64,000 nucleotides of DNA, taken from Maricaulis sp048268525. Its GTDB lineage: Bacteria; Pseudomonadota; Alphaproteobacteria; Caulobacterales; Maricaulaceae. Positions 34,494-43,577 of the stretch are shown here, piece by piece. The stretch spans positions 62,001-126,000 of the forward strand of contig NZ_JBLWVH010000003.1 of assembly GCF_048268525.1 (NCBI RefSeq), read 5' to 3'. The first letter of the stretch is position 1. Each line of letters opens with the position of its first letter. The notes below the pieces were generated by a model, which worked only from the letters and a program-made list of their open reading frames with translations, did not search any database and was not told the DNA's origin. The translations under genes and the position numbers were made by a program.

Positions 34494-36281
34494 TCAGTTC
34501 GGCACGGCGGTGCTGGAGCGCATCTGGATGCCGGGCTGGTTCATCTCCTGGCGGGCCTGCAGGGCGGCGCGCACTTCCGGCATGTCCATCAGTGCATTCA
34601 GGCGAGCCGCTGACTGGGCCGTTTCGGCTGAAACACCGAACAGTTCCTGGAAGGCCTCCATCGGCGAACGCTCGGCCGGGAAGCGACGCAGGCGGATGCG
34701 TTGGTCGGCGTCGATGCCGGCGAACTGGCGGGCGGCGCCAATGGCATCGCGCAGGCCACCGATCTCGTCGACCAGACCCAGATCCAGAGCCTGGGCCCCG
34801 GTCCAGACGCGGCCGCGGGCGATTTCCAGCACCCGTTCCAGCGGCAGGTCACGACCATCGGCCACGCGCTGGGTAAAGTCGTCATAGATATCCGACATCT
34901 GCGAGCGATAGGCCGCGCGCTGGCTGTCGGTCCATTCCTGCTGACCCGAGAAGGCGGTGGCGTATTCGCCGCCGACCGCGATGGTCTCGGCGTTCAGGCC
35001 CACCAGGTCGAATGTGCCATCGAGCACGATCTTGCCGCCGAGCACGCCGATCGAACCGGTCAGCGTGGTCTCGTGAGCCAGCACATAATCGGCCGGCGCC
35101 GCGATATAATAGCCGCCCGATGCAGCCATCGAGGCCATCGACACGACGACCGGCTTGCCGGCTTCGCGGGCCCGGATGATGGCATGCCAGACCTGGTCCG
35201 AGGCAATCGCCGATCCGCCCGGCGAATCAACGCGGATCACGATGGCACGGACCGAGGCATCGTCGGCAGCGGCCAGGATGGCTTCCGACATGAAGTCGCC
35301 GCCAATCATTTCCTCACCACCGAACGGGCTGCCCGTGGGGTTGCCGGTGACAATGGCGCCCTGGCCCTCGATCAGGGCGATGACCGGACCATTGCTCCAG
35401 GCCGGAGCCGACTGGGCGTGGTATTGGGCGATCTCGACAAAGCTGGCCTCGCCACCCAGTCGGCCGCGCACGGCTTCGCGGGCTTCAACGACCTGGCCGA
35501 GCTGGTCGATCAGACCCAGTGACTGGGCTTCCTCGGCCGTATGCGGGGCTGATTCGAACATCGCACGCAGGGCAGATTCTTCGAGGCTGCGGTCTTCGGC
35601 GATTCGGAGAACCGCAGTGTCATAGATCGAACCCAGGAATGATTCGGTCGCTTCGCGGTGCGCCTCGGTGAAGTCGCTTTGGGTGTAGGTGTTGGCGGCG
35701 CCCTTGTATTCGTGGAATTGCTCGAATTGCGGGACCGCGTCGAAATGGGCGAACAGGCCGCCCAGGAACATGGTTTCGGAGGCCAGGCCGGCAGCCGTGA
35801 AGCTGGTCGTGTCCTGCAGCCAGATCTGGTCGGAACCGGAAACGGCGAAATAACCGGTCACGCTGGTGCCTTCAAAGCCCTGGGCATGGGTGATGACGAA
35901 TTTGCCGGCGGCGCGGAAATCCTCGATCGCGCCGCGCAATTCTTCCGCAGCGCCCGGCGACATGCCGAATTCATTGGCCCGGATGAACAGGCCGGCAACC
36001 CGGTTGTCGGTTTCGGCACGCTCGAGCGTGCGGACGACTTCGACGGTGGACAGCGGTTCGGCAAAACCGAAGGGCGAGCGTGACGGGCTGTCCAGGCGAC
36101 CATCGCGCAGGTCCAGTTCCAGCACCATGGCGGTCTGGGGCAGGGCGGTCTCTGTCTGGGCGCCCTCGACCAGCGCACCGATCGTGGCAAAGACGAGAAA
36201 GAGGCCGAGTACCAGGGTCAGGATGGATCCGACGACCACGCCGACAATCGACCCGAAGAATGTAATCCAGAACTGTTTCAT
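34494..36281 (-). CDS. sppA: Signal peptide peptidase SppA, 67 kDa type
   Basis: A 595-residue serine protease of the long (two-domain) SppA type, which degrades cleaved signal peptides in the inner membrane. The N-terminal anchor is at about residues 5-35. The general base is Lys193 in EYKGAANTYT of the first domain and the nucleophile is Ser388 in MASMAASGGYYIA of the second; both are present, so it should be active. The ATG at 36281 (MKQFWITFF) follows AAGGGCTCT; a longer open frame upstream is less convincing. tRNA-Pro lies upstream on the same strand. Confidence 0.92.
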   Translation of the reverse strand: MKQFWITFFGSIVGVVVGSILTLVLGLFLVFATIGALVEGAQTETALPQTAMVLELDLRDGRLDSPSRSPFGFAEPLSTVEVVRTLERAETDNRVAGLFIRANEFGMSPGAAEELRGAIEDFRAAGKFVITHAQGFEGTSVTGYFAVSGSDQIWLQDTTSFTAAGLASETMFLGGLFAHFDAVPQFEQFHEYKGAANTYTQSDFTEAHREATESFLGSIYDTAVLRIAEDRSLEESALRAMFESAPHTAEEAQSLGLIDQLGQVVEAREAVRGRLGGEASFVEIAQYHAQSAPAWSNGPVIALIEGQGAIVTGNPTGSPFGGEEMIGGDFMSEAILAAADDASVRAIVIRVDSPGGSAIASDQVWHAIIRAREAGKPVVVSMASMAASGGYYIAAPADYVLAHETTLTGSIGVLGGKIVLDGTFDLVGLNAETIAVGGEYATAFSGQQEWTDSQRAAYRSQMSDIYDDFTQRVADGRDLPLERVLEIARGRVWTGAQALDLGLVDEIGGLRDAIGAARQFAGIDADQRIRLRRFPAERSPMEAFQELFGVSAETAQSAARLNALMDMPEVRAALQARQEMNQPGIQMRSSTAVPN

Positions 36282-36466
36282 AAGAGCCCTTTCGCCCCGC
36301 GCTTTCATGACATGTGGCAGGCCCTGCAAGTTGCGGTCCTGTTTGGGTCATTATGTAGGGCGTTGGCGCGAATGGGTCGAGGGATGTGCAGTCGCATGAT
36401 CCCGGGTGCCGTGAATGATCGCGGCCCCGACGTCGAAATGACGGGAATCATGAGGCGGGAAAGGAA

Positions 36467-36543
36467 TGGTCGGAGTAGCAAGATTCGAACTTGCGACCCC
36501 CGCCTCCCGAAGACGGTGCTCTACCAGGCTGAGCTATACTCCG
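36467..36543 (-). tRNA. tRNA-Pro(CGG)
   Basis: Read on the minus strand, the acceptor stem is CGGAGTA/TACTCCG, the anticodon loop is TTCGGGA (anticodon CGG), the T loop is GTTCGAATC, the discriminator is A and CCA is encoded at 36467-36469. It decodes CCG, a common codon in this GC-rich genome. Confidence 0.95.
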
Positions 36544-36780
36544 AACCGAGGCGCGGCTTATAGCCAACTCTTCTGTGCCGTGCAACGCGGCAAAGGCAGG
36601 CGTGCGCAGTGAGGCGCAGGATGGCCGCCTGTCAGCCCCGCGGAGGCAGGCGGGCAGGGCCCGGCCGCGAGCCGGCAACTGCAAAATCTGCGGGTTGAAC
36701 TGAGATGAACCGCACAGGGCCGTTGCATCCCCCTCAGGGGTTATGTATTTACGCCGCTCGCCGTCTTAGACGGCTCCGGT

Positions 36781-36855
36781 TGGGGCGTCGCCAAGTGGTA
36801 AGGCACCGGTTTTTGGTATCGGCATTCCCAGGTTCGAATCCTGGCGCCCCAGCCA
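36781..36855 (+). tRNA. tRNA-Gln(TTG)
   Basis: The acceptor stem is TGGGGCG/CGCCCCA, the anticodon loop TTTTGGT gives anticodon TTG, the T loop is GTTCGAATC, the discriminator is G and CCA is encoded at 36853-36855. It is divergent from tRNA-Pro, 237 bp away. Confidence 0.95.
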
Positions 36856-37491
36856 TCTTTTCCAGAAATACCCGGCTGACCCGGTGATCGCAGGTGCTCT
36901 GCGGCGCCGGTAGCGGTCCGCTCGATGCCCTCAATCCCGTGATGCGACCGAAATCCGTTGGCGAGAATCGGTCAGCTGGCCGTTGCGGCGCCCGAGCGGG
37001 TGATGTCCGCGTGTCCCGATGGGCTGATCACCTGATTGTGAGGGCCGCCCGGCGGGGCGTGAACCTGGCGTGACGGGCGGTATTTGAACGCAACTTCATG
37101 GGGCTGGCATTGCTATCCTTGCGCGAACTGCGGTCAGGGGATGATCGTGAGAGGCGAATCTCGCCTTATTGTTATCAGTTCGGGCCGCATTCCAGCCACA
37201 AAGATGTATTGATCGTAGTGTAACGCTGGTGTTAGCGTTCAACGGATTTTCAAGCGGCGCTTCTGTGCCGACGAGATGACGGGGAAACCGTCACGGACCG
37301 GGTGAACCGCAGTTGCGGTAACCACTCGTGCAGACTTGGGACGTTAAGCCGCTGATATCGGTGGCTTGGCTAGGCCGCTTGAACCAGGAGTAGGGGGCCA
37401 GGTCAGCAGGTTTTGCTGGCTCAGCATCGAAGTTTTTTTGGGGCGGGGAGTCTTACGGGACAAACCCGCATAGACCATTGTGAGGCGAGAA
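36856..37491 (+). other. Long untranslated region upstream of TonB cluster
   Basis: No coding sequence is seen in 636 bases. From about 37200 on there are several hairpins in a row: AACGCT/AGCGTT (37222-37239), TGACGG/CCGTCA with loop GGAAA (37277-37293), ACCGC/GCGGT extended by GGT/ACC (37301-37323), and GGTCAGCA/TGCTGGCT (37401-37421) followed by a run of seven T (37433-37439). This suggests a structured 5' leader, possibly with an attenuator. I cannot match it to a known riboswitch. Confidence 0.5.
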
Positions 37492-38274
37492 ATGGTGAAC
37501 TTGAAGAATTTGGTTCGCGCGTCGCTTATGGCGACTGTGGCGGCGGGCGCCTTTGGGGGGGCCGCCGTTGCGCAGCTGAACCAAACGCTCGAAGTCGCGC
37601 GTGGTGATACGGCGAACGGGGCTCAGACCCAGACGCGCATCGAACAGCTGGACGACCAGCGGACGGACATCGAACTGGAATATCGCGCACTGCTCGAGCA
37701 GATCGAGTCGCAGCGCCTGTTCGTTGAACAGCAGCAGGTTTTCCTCCGCTCGCAGGAAAACGAGATCGCATCGCTCGAGCAGCAGATCGGTCGCGTTGAC
37801 AATATCGAGCGTGATCTCGCGCCGATGATGCGCGAAATGGTCGTGCTCCTCGAGGAGTTCGTGACGCTCGACCTGCCGTTCCGCCTCGAAGGCGAAGCTG
37901 GCCGTCTGGCCCGCATCGAGCGCCTCTACGAGCTGATCGACAATCCGAACATCTCCCCGGCTGAACGCTACCGCGTCATCCTCAACGCCTATGACATCGA
38001 AGCCTCCTACGGCCGCGGTGTGAACGCGTATGACGAGGAAGTCCTGGAAGACGGCATTCCGGTTCAGGTGAAAGTCCTGCAGATCGGTCGCGTCGCGATG
38101 ATCCGCCGCTACCCGGACAACTCCATGACGATCCTGCACAACGGTTCGTCTGACTGGGAAGCCCTGCCGAACAGCTACCTTGCCAATGTGACGCGTGCCA
38201 TCCGCATCGCCGACGAAGTGACGACGCCGTCGATCTTCCTCGTGCCGCTGCCTGGCCCGCAGGTCGCCCAGTAA
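37492..38274 (+). CDS. DUF3450 periplasmic coiled-coil protein
   Basis: A 260-residue exported protein: signal peptide (about 1-27, ending AAVAQ), then a long coiled coil from about 45 to 115 rich in Glu/Gln (RIEQLDDQRTDIELEY), then the DUF3450 globular part with PFRLEGEAGRLARIERLYEL. DUF3450 genes regularly precede TtpC-ExbB-ExbD-TonB genes in marine bacteria. It is presumably a periplasmic partner of the TtpC-like protein, whose N-terminal extension is also coiled. The ATG at 37492 follows GAGGCGAGA. It begins the cluster. Confidence 0.85.
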   Translation: MVNLKNLVRASLMATVAAGAFGGAAVAQLNQTLEVARGDTANGAQTQTRIEQLDDQRTDIELEYRALLEQIESQRLFVEQQQVFLRSQENEIASLEQQIGRVDNIERDLAPMMREMVVLLEEFVTLDLPFRLEGEAGRLARIERLYELIDNPNISPAERYRVILNAYDIEASYGRGVNAYDEEVLEDGIPVQVKVLQIGRVAMIRRYPDNSMTILHNGSSDWEALPNSYLANVTRAIRIADEVTTPSIFLVPLPGPQVAQ

Positions 38275-38296
38275 CGGCTTGGAACGGAGAGTTAAG

Positions 38297-39685
38297 ATGA
38301 AAACCACAATGAAGATGCTCGCCGCTGCCGTTTCTCTTGGCGTGGCTCTTTCCGCCGGTGCTGTGGCCCAGACCCAGCCCGCCGGTTCCCTCAACGAACT
38401 CCTCAACCGCGTGCGTTCCGACGCCCGTGAAGCGAGCGCCGACAATGCGGCCCGCCTGCGTGAGTTCCAGTCCTCCACCAACACCCAGCAGGCCCAGCTG
38501 AACACCGCACGCGGTACGCTGGCCTCGCTCGAGCGTCAGGCGACCCAGCTGTCCGCTGACTTCGAGAACAACCAGATCCGCATTGACGAACTTGATGCCG
38601 AGCTGCGCCAGCGCCAGGGTGCGTTCGGTGAGCTGTTCGGTGCCGCCCGTCAGGCGGCCGGCGAATTTGCCGCCATCATCGACCAGTCGGTGATCTCGGG
38701 TCAGTTCCCGGGCCGGGCCGATGCGCTGGAAACCCTGTCCAACTCGCGGACCCTGCCGACCCGTGCGGAACTCGACTTCATTCCGCGCCGTGTCATCGAA
38801 GAGATGATCCAGCAGCAGCAGGTCGTGACCTTCAATGGTCGTGTCACCGGTCTGGGCGACGGCGAAGCCGTGCCGATCACCCGTGTCGGTCCGTTTGTTG
38901 CCTTCACCAACTACAACAACAACCAGCGTTTCGCGCTCTGGAGCCAGAGCGAGAACACCGGTGCCTATTCGCTGACCGACATGGCGGCCCAGCCGCCGGC
39001 CAACTTCATCGGCGCCGCATCTGCCCTGTTCAATGCGAACCCGGGTGAGATCGTCGAAGGTGTTGTTGATCCGTCGCGTGGCGCGCTCCTGAACATCTAC
39101 AAGGACGTTCCGGACCTCAATGAGCGTATCGAGCAGTCGGGCAATGTCGGTAAGGTCATCATCGGCCTGCTGATCATCTCCGCCCTGTTCGGTATCTTCC
39201 GCATGATCTCGCTGCTGATGACCCAGGCTGCCGTCGGTGGTCAGAAGCGCAAGTCGTCCGGTTCCAAGGGCAACCCGCTGGGCCGCGTCATGCTGGCCTA
39301 TGAAAGCGCCAAGGACAAAGACGTCGAGACCATGGAACTCAAGCTCGACGAAGCCATCCTGCAGGAGACGCCGAAGCTCGAATTCGGTCTCAACTTCCTC
39401 AAGCTGGCTGCCGGTATTGCACCGCTGCTGGGTCTGCTCGGTACCGTTACCGGTATGATCAAGACCTTCACCCAGATCACCCTGTTCGGTACGGGCGATC
39501 CGCGCATCATGGCCGGTGGTATCTCCGAAGCCCTGATGACCACGGTTCTGGGTCTGATCGCGGCGATCCCGCTTCTGTTCATCCACAGCTTCGCGCAAAG
39601 CTTCGCGCGCGGCGTTCAGCAGGTGCTCGAAGAGCAGGCGGCAGGCATGATTGCCCGCCACGCTGAAGAACGCGCACAAGGCTAA
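38297..39685 (+). CDS. TtpC-like ExbB/TolQ proton channel protein
   Basis: A 462-residue MotA/TolQ/ExbB-domain protein with a signal peptide (about 1-24) and a periplasmic coiled-coil extension of roughly 270 residues, as in Vibrio TtpC of the TonB2 system. The first channel helix is around 288-312 (VIIGLLIISALFGIFRM); the paired helices lie at about 370-435 with FLKLAAGIAPLLGLLGTVTGM, the ExbB signature. It is needed with ExbB and ExbD to energise TonB2-type proteins. It starts 22 bp after the DUF3450 stop. Confidence 0.88.
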   Translation: MKTTMKMLAAAVSLGVALSAGAVAQTQPAGSLNELLNRVRSDAREASADNAARLREFQSSTNTQQAQLNTARGTLASLERQATQLSADFENNQIRIDELDAELRQRQGAFGELFGAARQAAGEFAAIIDQSVISGQFPGRADALETLSNSRTLPTRAELDFIPRRVIEEMIQQQQVVTFNGRVTGLGDGEAVPITRVGPFVAFTNYNNNQRFALWSQSENTGAYSLTDMAAQPPANFIGAASALFNANPGEIVEGVVDPSRGALLNIYKDVPDLNERIEQSGNVGKVIIGLLIISALFGIFRMISLLMTQAAVGGQKRKSSGSKGNPLGRVMLAYESAKDKDVETMELKLDEAILQETPKLEFGLNFLKLAAGIAPLLGLLGTVTGMIKTFTQITLFGTGDPRIMAGGISEALMTTVLGLIAAIPLLFIHSFAQSFARGVQQVLEEQAAGMIARHAEERAQG

Positions 39686-39699
39686 TCGGAGGAAGCGTT

Positions 39700-40236
39700 A
39701 TGGATTTCCAGGCCGTACAAACCGGCCTTCAGGAGTTCCTCGAGCGCGGGGGCCCCGTCCTGGTTGTCATCATGGCAACAACATTTGTGATGTGGGCCTT
39801 TATCCTCGAGCGCTTCGCCTATTTCTACATGGCCCATGAGGGCTTTGCGAAATCGGCGAAGAGGGAGTGGAATGCGCGGGCAGACCGGAACAGCTGGTAT
39901 GCCCACGCCATCCGCGACCAACTCATCTCGGAGGTCAAATCGCGTTGCGATCAGAATGTCGAGCTGGTGAAAACCCTCGTCGCTGTCGCGCCGCTCTTCG
40001 GACTGTTGGGAACAGTGACCGGCATGGTCTCGGTTTTTGACGTCATGTCGATTTCGGGTTCCTCGGACGCCCAGGCCATGTCGGCCGGTGTGTCCCGGGC
40101 CACGATCCCGACCATGGCTGGCATGGTGGCGTCCCTTTCGGGGCTCATCTTCGCCAACCAGATCGAAATCCTCGCCAAGCGTCGCGTGTCGAAGCTTGCC
40201 GATGAGCTCGAGATTGGTGAGGGGGCAGTGGAATGA
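39700..40236 (+). CDS. exbB: ExbB proton channel subunit
   Basis: A 178-residue ExbB/TolQ-family protein. The first membrane helix is near 17-38, and the second and third at about 95-115 and 135-160, with TLVAVAPLFGLLGTVTGMV and AGVSRATIPTMAGMVASL. With ExbD it forms the proton-driven motor that powers TonB. The start follows GGAGGAAG. Its stop overlaps the exbD start (ATGA). Confidence 0.92.
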   Translation: MDFQAVQTGLQEFLERGGPVLVVIMATTFVMWAFILERFAYFYMAHEGFAKSAKREWNARADRNSWYAHAIRDQLISEVKSRCDQNVELVKTLVAVAPLFGLLGTVTGMVSVFDVMSISGSSDAQAMSAGVSRATIPTMAGMVASLSGLIFANQIEILAKRRVSKLADELEIGEGAVE

Positions 40237-40640
40237 GGCGTCGCCAAAAACACCAGGATGACCAGGCCGAAGTGAACATGACGCCGATGCTCGACATCGT
40301 GTTCATCCTGCTCATCTTCTTCATCGTCACCGCCACCTTCCTGTCGGAAGAAGGCATCGACATGCGACCGCCGCAGGACAATCCGAATGATCCGCCACCT
40401 GACGCGGCTCCGCCGATCGTCATCCAGGTGGACGGGGATAACGAGATTTTCGTCAACCAGGTCCGCACCGATGTCGACCGCGTGCTTTCGGCCGTCAACC
40501 GCTTCCGGGCGGAAGAGCCGAACTCCGCAGTCCTCCTCGAGGTCTATGACGAAGCCCATCACGGCATCATCGTTCAGATCTGGGATGAAATGGGTGCCAA
40601 TGGCGTGCCGGTTTCAATCCAGCGTCAGACCGACGGATAG
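40233..40640 (+). CDS. exbD: ExbD biopolymer transport protein, first copy
   Basis: A 135-residue protein with one N-terminal membrane helix carrying the essential Asp in NMTPMLDIVFILLIFFIV (about residues 15-32) and a periplasmic domain. It starts inside the exbB stop region. A second exbD follows after 11 bases, so this system has two different ExbD subunits. Confidence 0.92.
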   Translation: MRRRQKHQDDQAEVNMTPMLDIVFILLIFFIVTATFLSEEGIDMRPPQDNPNDPPPDAAPPIVIQVDGDNEIFVNQVRTDVDRVLSAVNRFRAEEPNSAVLLEVYDEAHHGIIVQIWDEMGANGVPVSIQRQTDG

Positions 40641-40651
40641 GGGAGGTAGAC

Positions 40652-41053
40652 ATGGCTAGACGTGCAAGCCGCGTGAATACCGACGAGGAAGATGTCGAGC
40701 TGAACATGACGCCCATGCTGGACGTCGTCTTCATCCTCCTGATTTTCTTTATCGTCACCTCTGTCTTCATCAAGGAGCCGGGCGTGGATACCACCCGCCC
40801 CGACGCCGTGACCGAAGATGACGAGAACCCGTCCATGCTTGTTGCCGTGACCGCGGACAACGAGATCTGGGTGAACCGCCGGGTCTATGAAATGAACGAA
40901 CTCCGCGGGGTTATCGAGCAATTGCTGCAAGAGAACCCGCTGGGCAAGGCCATGATCCAGGGTGATGAAGGTGCCAATATCGGTCTGATCCTCGACGTCC
41001 AGGAGCTCCTTTCGGAGATGGAAGTCGAAGTGAAGATTTCGACGTTGCAGTAG
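40652..41053 (+). CDS. exbD: ExbD biopolymer transport protein, second copy
   Basis: A 133-residue ExbD paralogue. The membrane helix again reads NMTPMLDVVFILLIFFIV with the proton-carrying Asp. The periplasmic part differs clearly from the first copy (EPGVDTTRPDAVTEDDENP), so it is not a recent duplication. Two ExbD types may assemble as a mixed dimer. The ribosome site GGGGAGG precedes the ATG. Confidence 0.92.
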   Translation: MARRASRVNTDEEDVELNMTPMLDVVFILLIFFIVTSVFIKEPGVDTTRPDAVTEDDENPSMLVAVTADNEIWVNRRVYEMNELRGVIEQLLQENPLGKAMIQGDEGANIGLILDVQELLSEMEVEVKISTLQ

Positions 41054-41067
41054 CGGGAGGAAAGAAA

Positions 41068-41685
41068 ATGGGAAGTTTCATACGTCTCGTTATCGGCGTT
41101 CCGGTTGCGGCCATCGTCACGGTGTTCCTGTTCTATGTGATGCAGGATCTCATCAAGGTTGATCAGGTTGATCAGCCCGAAGAGATCGATGACGTCACCT
41201 TCTCGATCAATGATGAAGTGGCCGAGGTGGAAGCCCGTGTCCGCGACACCACGATCGATGATGTGCAACAGGTTGACCCACCACCCCCGCCGCCGCAGAT
41301 CGAGCGGCAGCGTGCCGAGCAGCCGTCAGAAGGTCTGGCCACCGTCATGGGTGCCATTCCTGACTTCGAAGCGCCTCAGCTGAACTCGGACAGCGTCAGC
41401 TTCTCGGTCTCTGACCGTGATGCCCAGCCGCTGGTCCGGATCGAGCCGCAATACCCGCTCCGCGCTGCGGAACGTGGGATTGAGGGCAGCTGTTATGTCC
41501 GCTTCGACGTGACGCCGGACGGTACGCCGACCAATATCGACATCTATCGGTGCGACAGCTCTTTCTTCGAGCGCGCATCGACCCGGGCTGTCGAACGTTG
41601 GCGGTACAACCCGAAAGTCGAGAACGGTGTTCCTGTCGCCCGCCGTGGCGTGGAAACCCGCTTCGACTTCCGACTGGCCGAATAG
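41068..41685 (+). CDS. tonB: TonB protein, TonB2-like, first copy
   Basis: A 205-residue TonB with an N-terminal membrane anchor (about 6-26), a short Pro-rich linker (PPPPPP at 71-76) and a C-terminal TonB domain (about 120-205) with VRIEPQYPLRAAERGIEG and ERWRYNPKVENG. The short length matches Vibrio TonB2 rather than E. coli TonB. Cys142 and Cys162 could form a disulfide. It transmits proton-motive energy to outer-membrane TonB-dependent receptors. Confidence 0.92.
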   Translation: MGSFIRLVIGVPVAAIVTVFLFYVMQDLIKVDQVDQPEEIDDVTFSINDEVAEVEARVRDTTIDDVQQVDPPPPPPQIERQRAEQPSEGLATVMGAIPDFEAPQLNSDSVSFSVSDRDAQPLVRIEPQYPLRAAERGIEGSCYVRFDVTPDGTPTNIDIYRCDSSFFERASTRAVERWRYNPKVENGVPVARRGVETRFDFRLAE

Positions 41686-41841
41686 TGATACGGGCGCGGC
41701 GGACCGCAGGTCTGCCGCGCCCCACCGGCCGCCTGGGCTGAACCGTCGCCAGGGATGAACCAGGACCCAAGCGGTCCGCATCCCCGTGAGTTTTTGGAAA
41801 GCCGACCCCGGGGAGTTGGGGCCGGTATGAAGGAGCCATCG

Positions 41842-43365
41842 ATGATCCGTTTCAACGGTTTCGATACATCGGGCCTGCTGCGCTCTGTCGCGACACTCGC
41901 CCTCGCCGTGACCATGGCCGGGGTGATGATTACCGACGCCGATGCCCAGCGCCGGCGGAACAACAATAACGAGGAAGACTCCGAGCAGAACCAGGCCGAG
42001 CGTGTGTTCTCGGCGGCGATCGGTCAGATCGTGCTGGAAGCGCAGGAGTTCCAGGCCAATGGCCAGTTCCAGGAGTCGATCACGGCCCTGACGCGGGCCT
42101 TGGGCAATTCCAGCATCAACCCGTATGAGAGCATGATTTCGCTGCAGATGCGGGGCCGTGCCTATTACGAGATGGACCAGGTAACGCGCGCGATCCAGGA
42201 TTGGGAAGCGGCGATCGCCACCGGCGCCATGCTGCCGCAGGAAATCGCTGACCTGCGTATCAATATCGGTCAGCTCTACATTTCCCAGGAGAACTACACC
42301 AGCGGCATCCAGGCGCTTGAAGCCGCGGTCGCTGTTCTTGGAAATGACGGTCTCAATCCCCGCATCATGCGGATGCTGGCCCAGGCTTACGCCCAGGCCG
42401 AACGCTTCCGTGACGGTGTCGTCTGGGCCGAACGTTTCTGGAATGCCCAGCCGCGGTCTGACCGGGTGCGTGGTGACTATTCCCTGATGCTGTTCTTCTA
42501 CCAGCAGCTCGAGCGTGTGCCGGACCAGTTCCGCATCATCGAGGAGATGGTGGGACGCTGGCCGACCGAGAAGAATAACTGGCGCTCCTACGCCTCCCTG
42601 CTGGCCCAGACGGGTCGCGAGCAGGATGCGTTTGAAGCCAACAAGATCATGTATATCAACGGCATGCTCACCGAGAGCCGTGAGATCGTGGCGCTGGCCC
42701 AGTATTATTCCTTCTACGAATACCCCTATCGCGGCGCCGTCATTCTCGAGCGTGAGCTCAATGCCGGTGTTGTCGAGCGGACCCGCAACAACCTCAACCT
42801 CCTCGCCAATATGTGGCGCCAGTCGCGTGAGTGGGAGCGGGCCATCCCGGTCCTGCGTCAGCTGGCCCAGCTGACCGGCGATGGCGACGACTTCCTCAAG
42901 CTGGCCGAAGCCCTGTGGCAGCGCCGTCAGCTCGACGAGGCCGAGGATGCCTTCACCGAAGCTCTGAACCGTGGTGGTCTTGACCGTCCGGGTGATGCGT
43001 GGACGCTGCTGGGCAATGTGCGGGCCGAGCTGGGTCGCGAAGAGTCCGCCCTGGCGGCTTTCCGCGAAGGGGCGCGCTACCCGTATTCGCGCCGGACAGC
43101 CAATGGCTGGGCAACTTTCATCACCAACCGTCAGCGCGCTGCCCGTGACCGTGTTCGGATCCGCGAGCAGGTCCGTCAGGACGAGTGCCGCTTCTCGATC
43201 AGTGACCTGATGGAGACGGCGACCCTGCTGGGTGATGTCGATGAGAATGGCCGCATCGTGGTGGATGTGCCGGAGCGTTGCTCCGACCTCTACAATGTCC
43301 ACGGCGAGCAGATCAGCGAAGTCGCTGAAGCGGAAGCCGAAGCCAACGAGACCGACGCCGGCTGA
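41842..43365 (+). CDS. TPR-repeat protein of the TonB cluster, first copy
   Basis: A 507-residue exported protein. The ATG at 41842 is chosen because AAGGAG lies 6 bases upstream. The signal peptide ends near residue 34 (DADA). A Asn/Glu-rich stretch follows, then tetratricopeptide-type helical repeats over most of the protein. A highly conserved middle reads AQYYSFYEYPYRGAVILE. TPR proteins at this position accompany TonB2 systems and are thought to help them in the periplasm. A close paralogue is encoded next. Confidence 0.82.
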   Translation: MIRFNGFDTSGLLRSVATLALAVTMAGVMITDADAQRRRNNNNEEDSEQNQAERVFSAAIGQIVLEAQEFQANGQFQESITALTRALGNSSINPYESMISLQMRGRAYYEMDQVTRAIQDWEAAIATGAMLPQEIADLRINIGQLYISQENYTSGIQALEAAVAVLGNDGLNPRIMRMLAQAYAQAERFRDGVVWAERFWNAQPRSDRVRGDYSLMLFFYQQLERVPDQFRIIEEMVGRWPTEKNNWRSYASLLAQTGREQDAFEANKIMYINGMLTESREIVALAQYYSFYEYPYRGAVILERELNAGVVERTRNNLNLLANMWRQSREWERAIPVLRQLAQLTGDGDDFLKLAEALWQRRQLDEAEDAFTEALNRGGLDRPGDAWTLLGNVRAELGREESALAAFREGARYPYSRRTANGWATFITNRQRAARDRVRIREQVRQDECRFSISDLMETATLLGDVDENGRIVVDVPERCSDLYNVHGEQISEVAEAEAEANETDAG

Positions 43366-43391
43366 TCCCGTCGTCCAAGTCTGACACGATC

Positions 43392-43424
43392 AACGCCCCG
43401 GCCTCCCAGCCGGGGCGTTTTTCG
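43392..43424 (+). terminator. Terminator after first TPR gene
   Basis: A 10-bp stem, AACGCCCCGG / CCGGGGCGTT, followed by TTT T. It lies 27 bp past the TPR stop and closes the first TonB operon. Confidence 0.8.
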
Positions 43425-43577
43425 TTCTGGGGCAGGGCGGAACTGCAATCGCCGGATCGCTTGGCCATCAAAACAACCCCAAATCGCCCCATTCCCGCCG
43501 CGAACCGCGCCGAAGCTTTCATGACATGACGGTAATGCCGGGCTGGGGAGTTCGCGTCATGGATTGGGGAGAGGCAC

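Noticed and set aside
37332..37360. GGGACGTTAAGCC resembles part of the c-di-GMP-I (GEMM) riboswitch core
   Set aside because: The partner segment (GCAAACC), the GNRA tetraloop and the tetraloop receptor are not found in the right places; one short resemblance is not enough.
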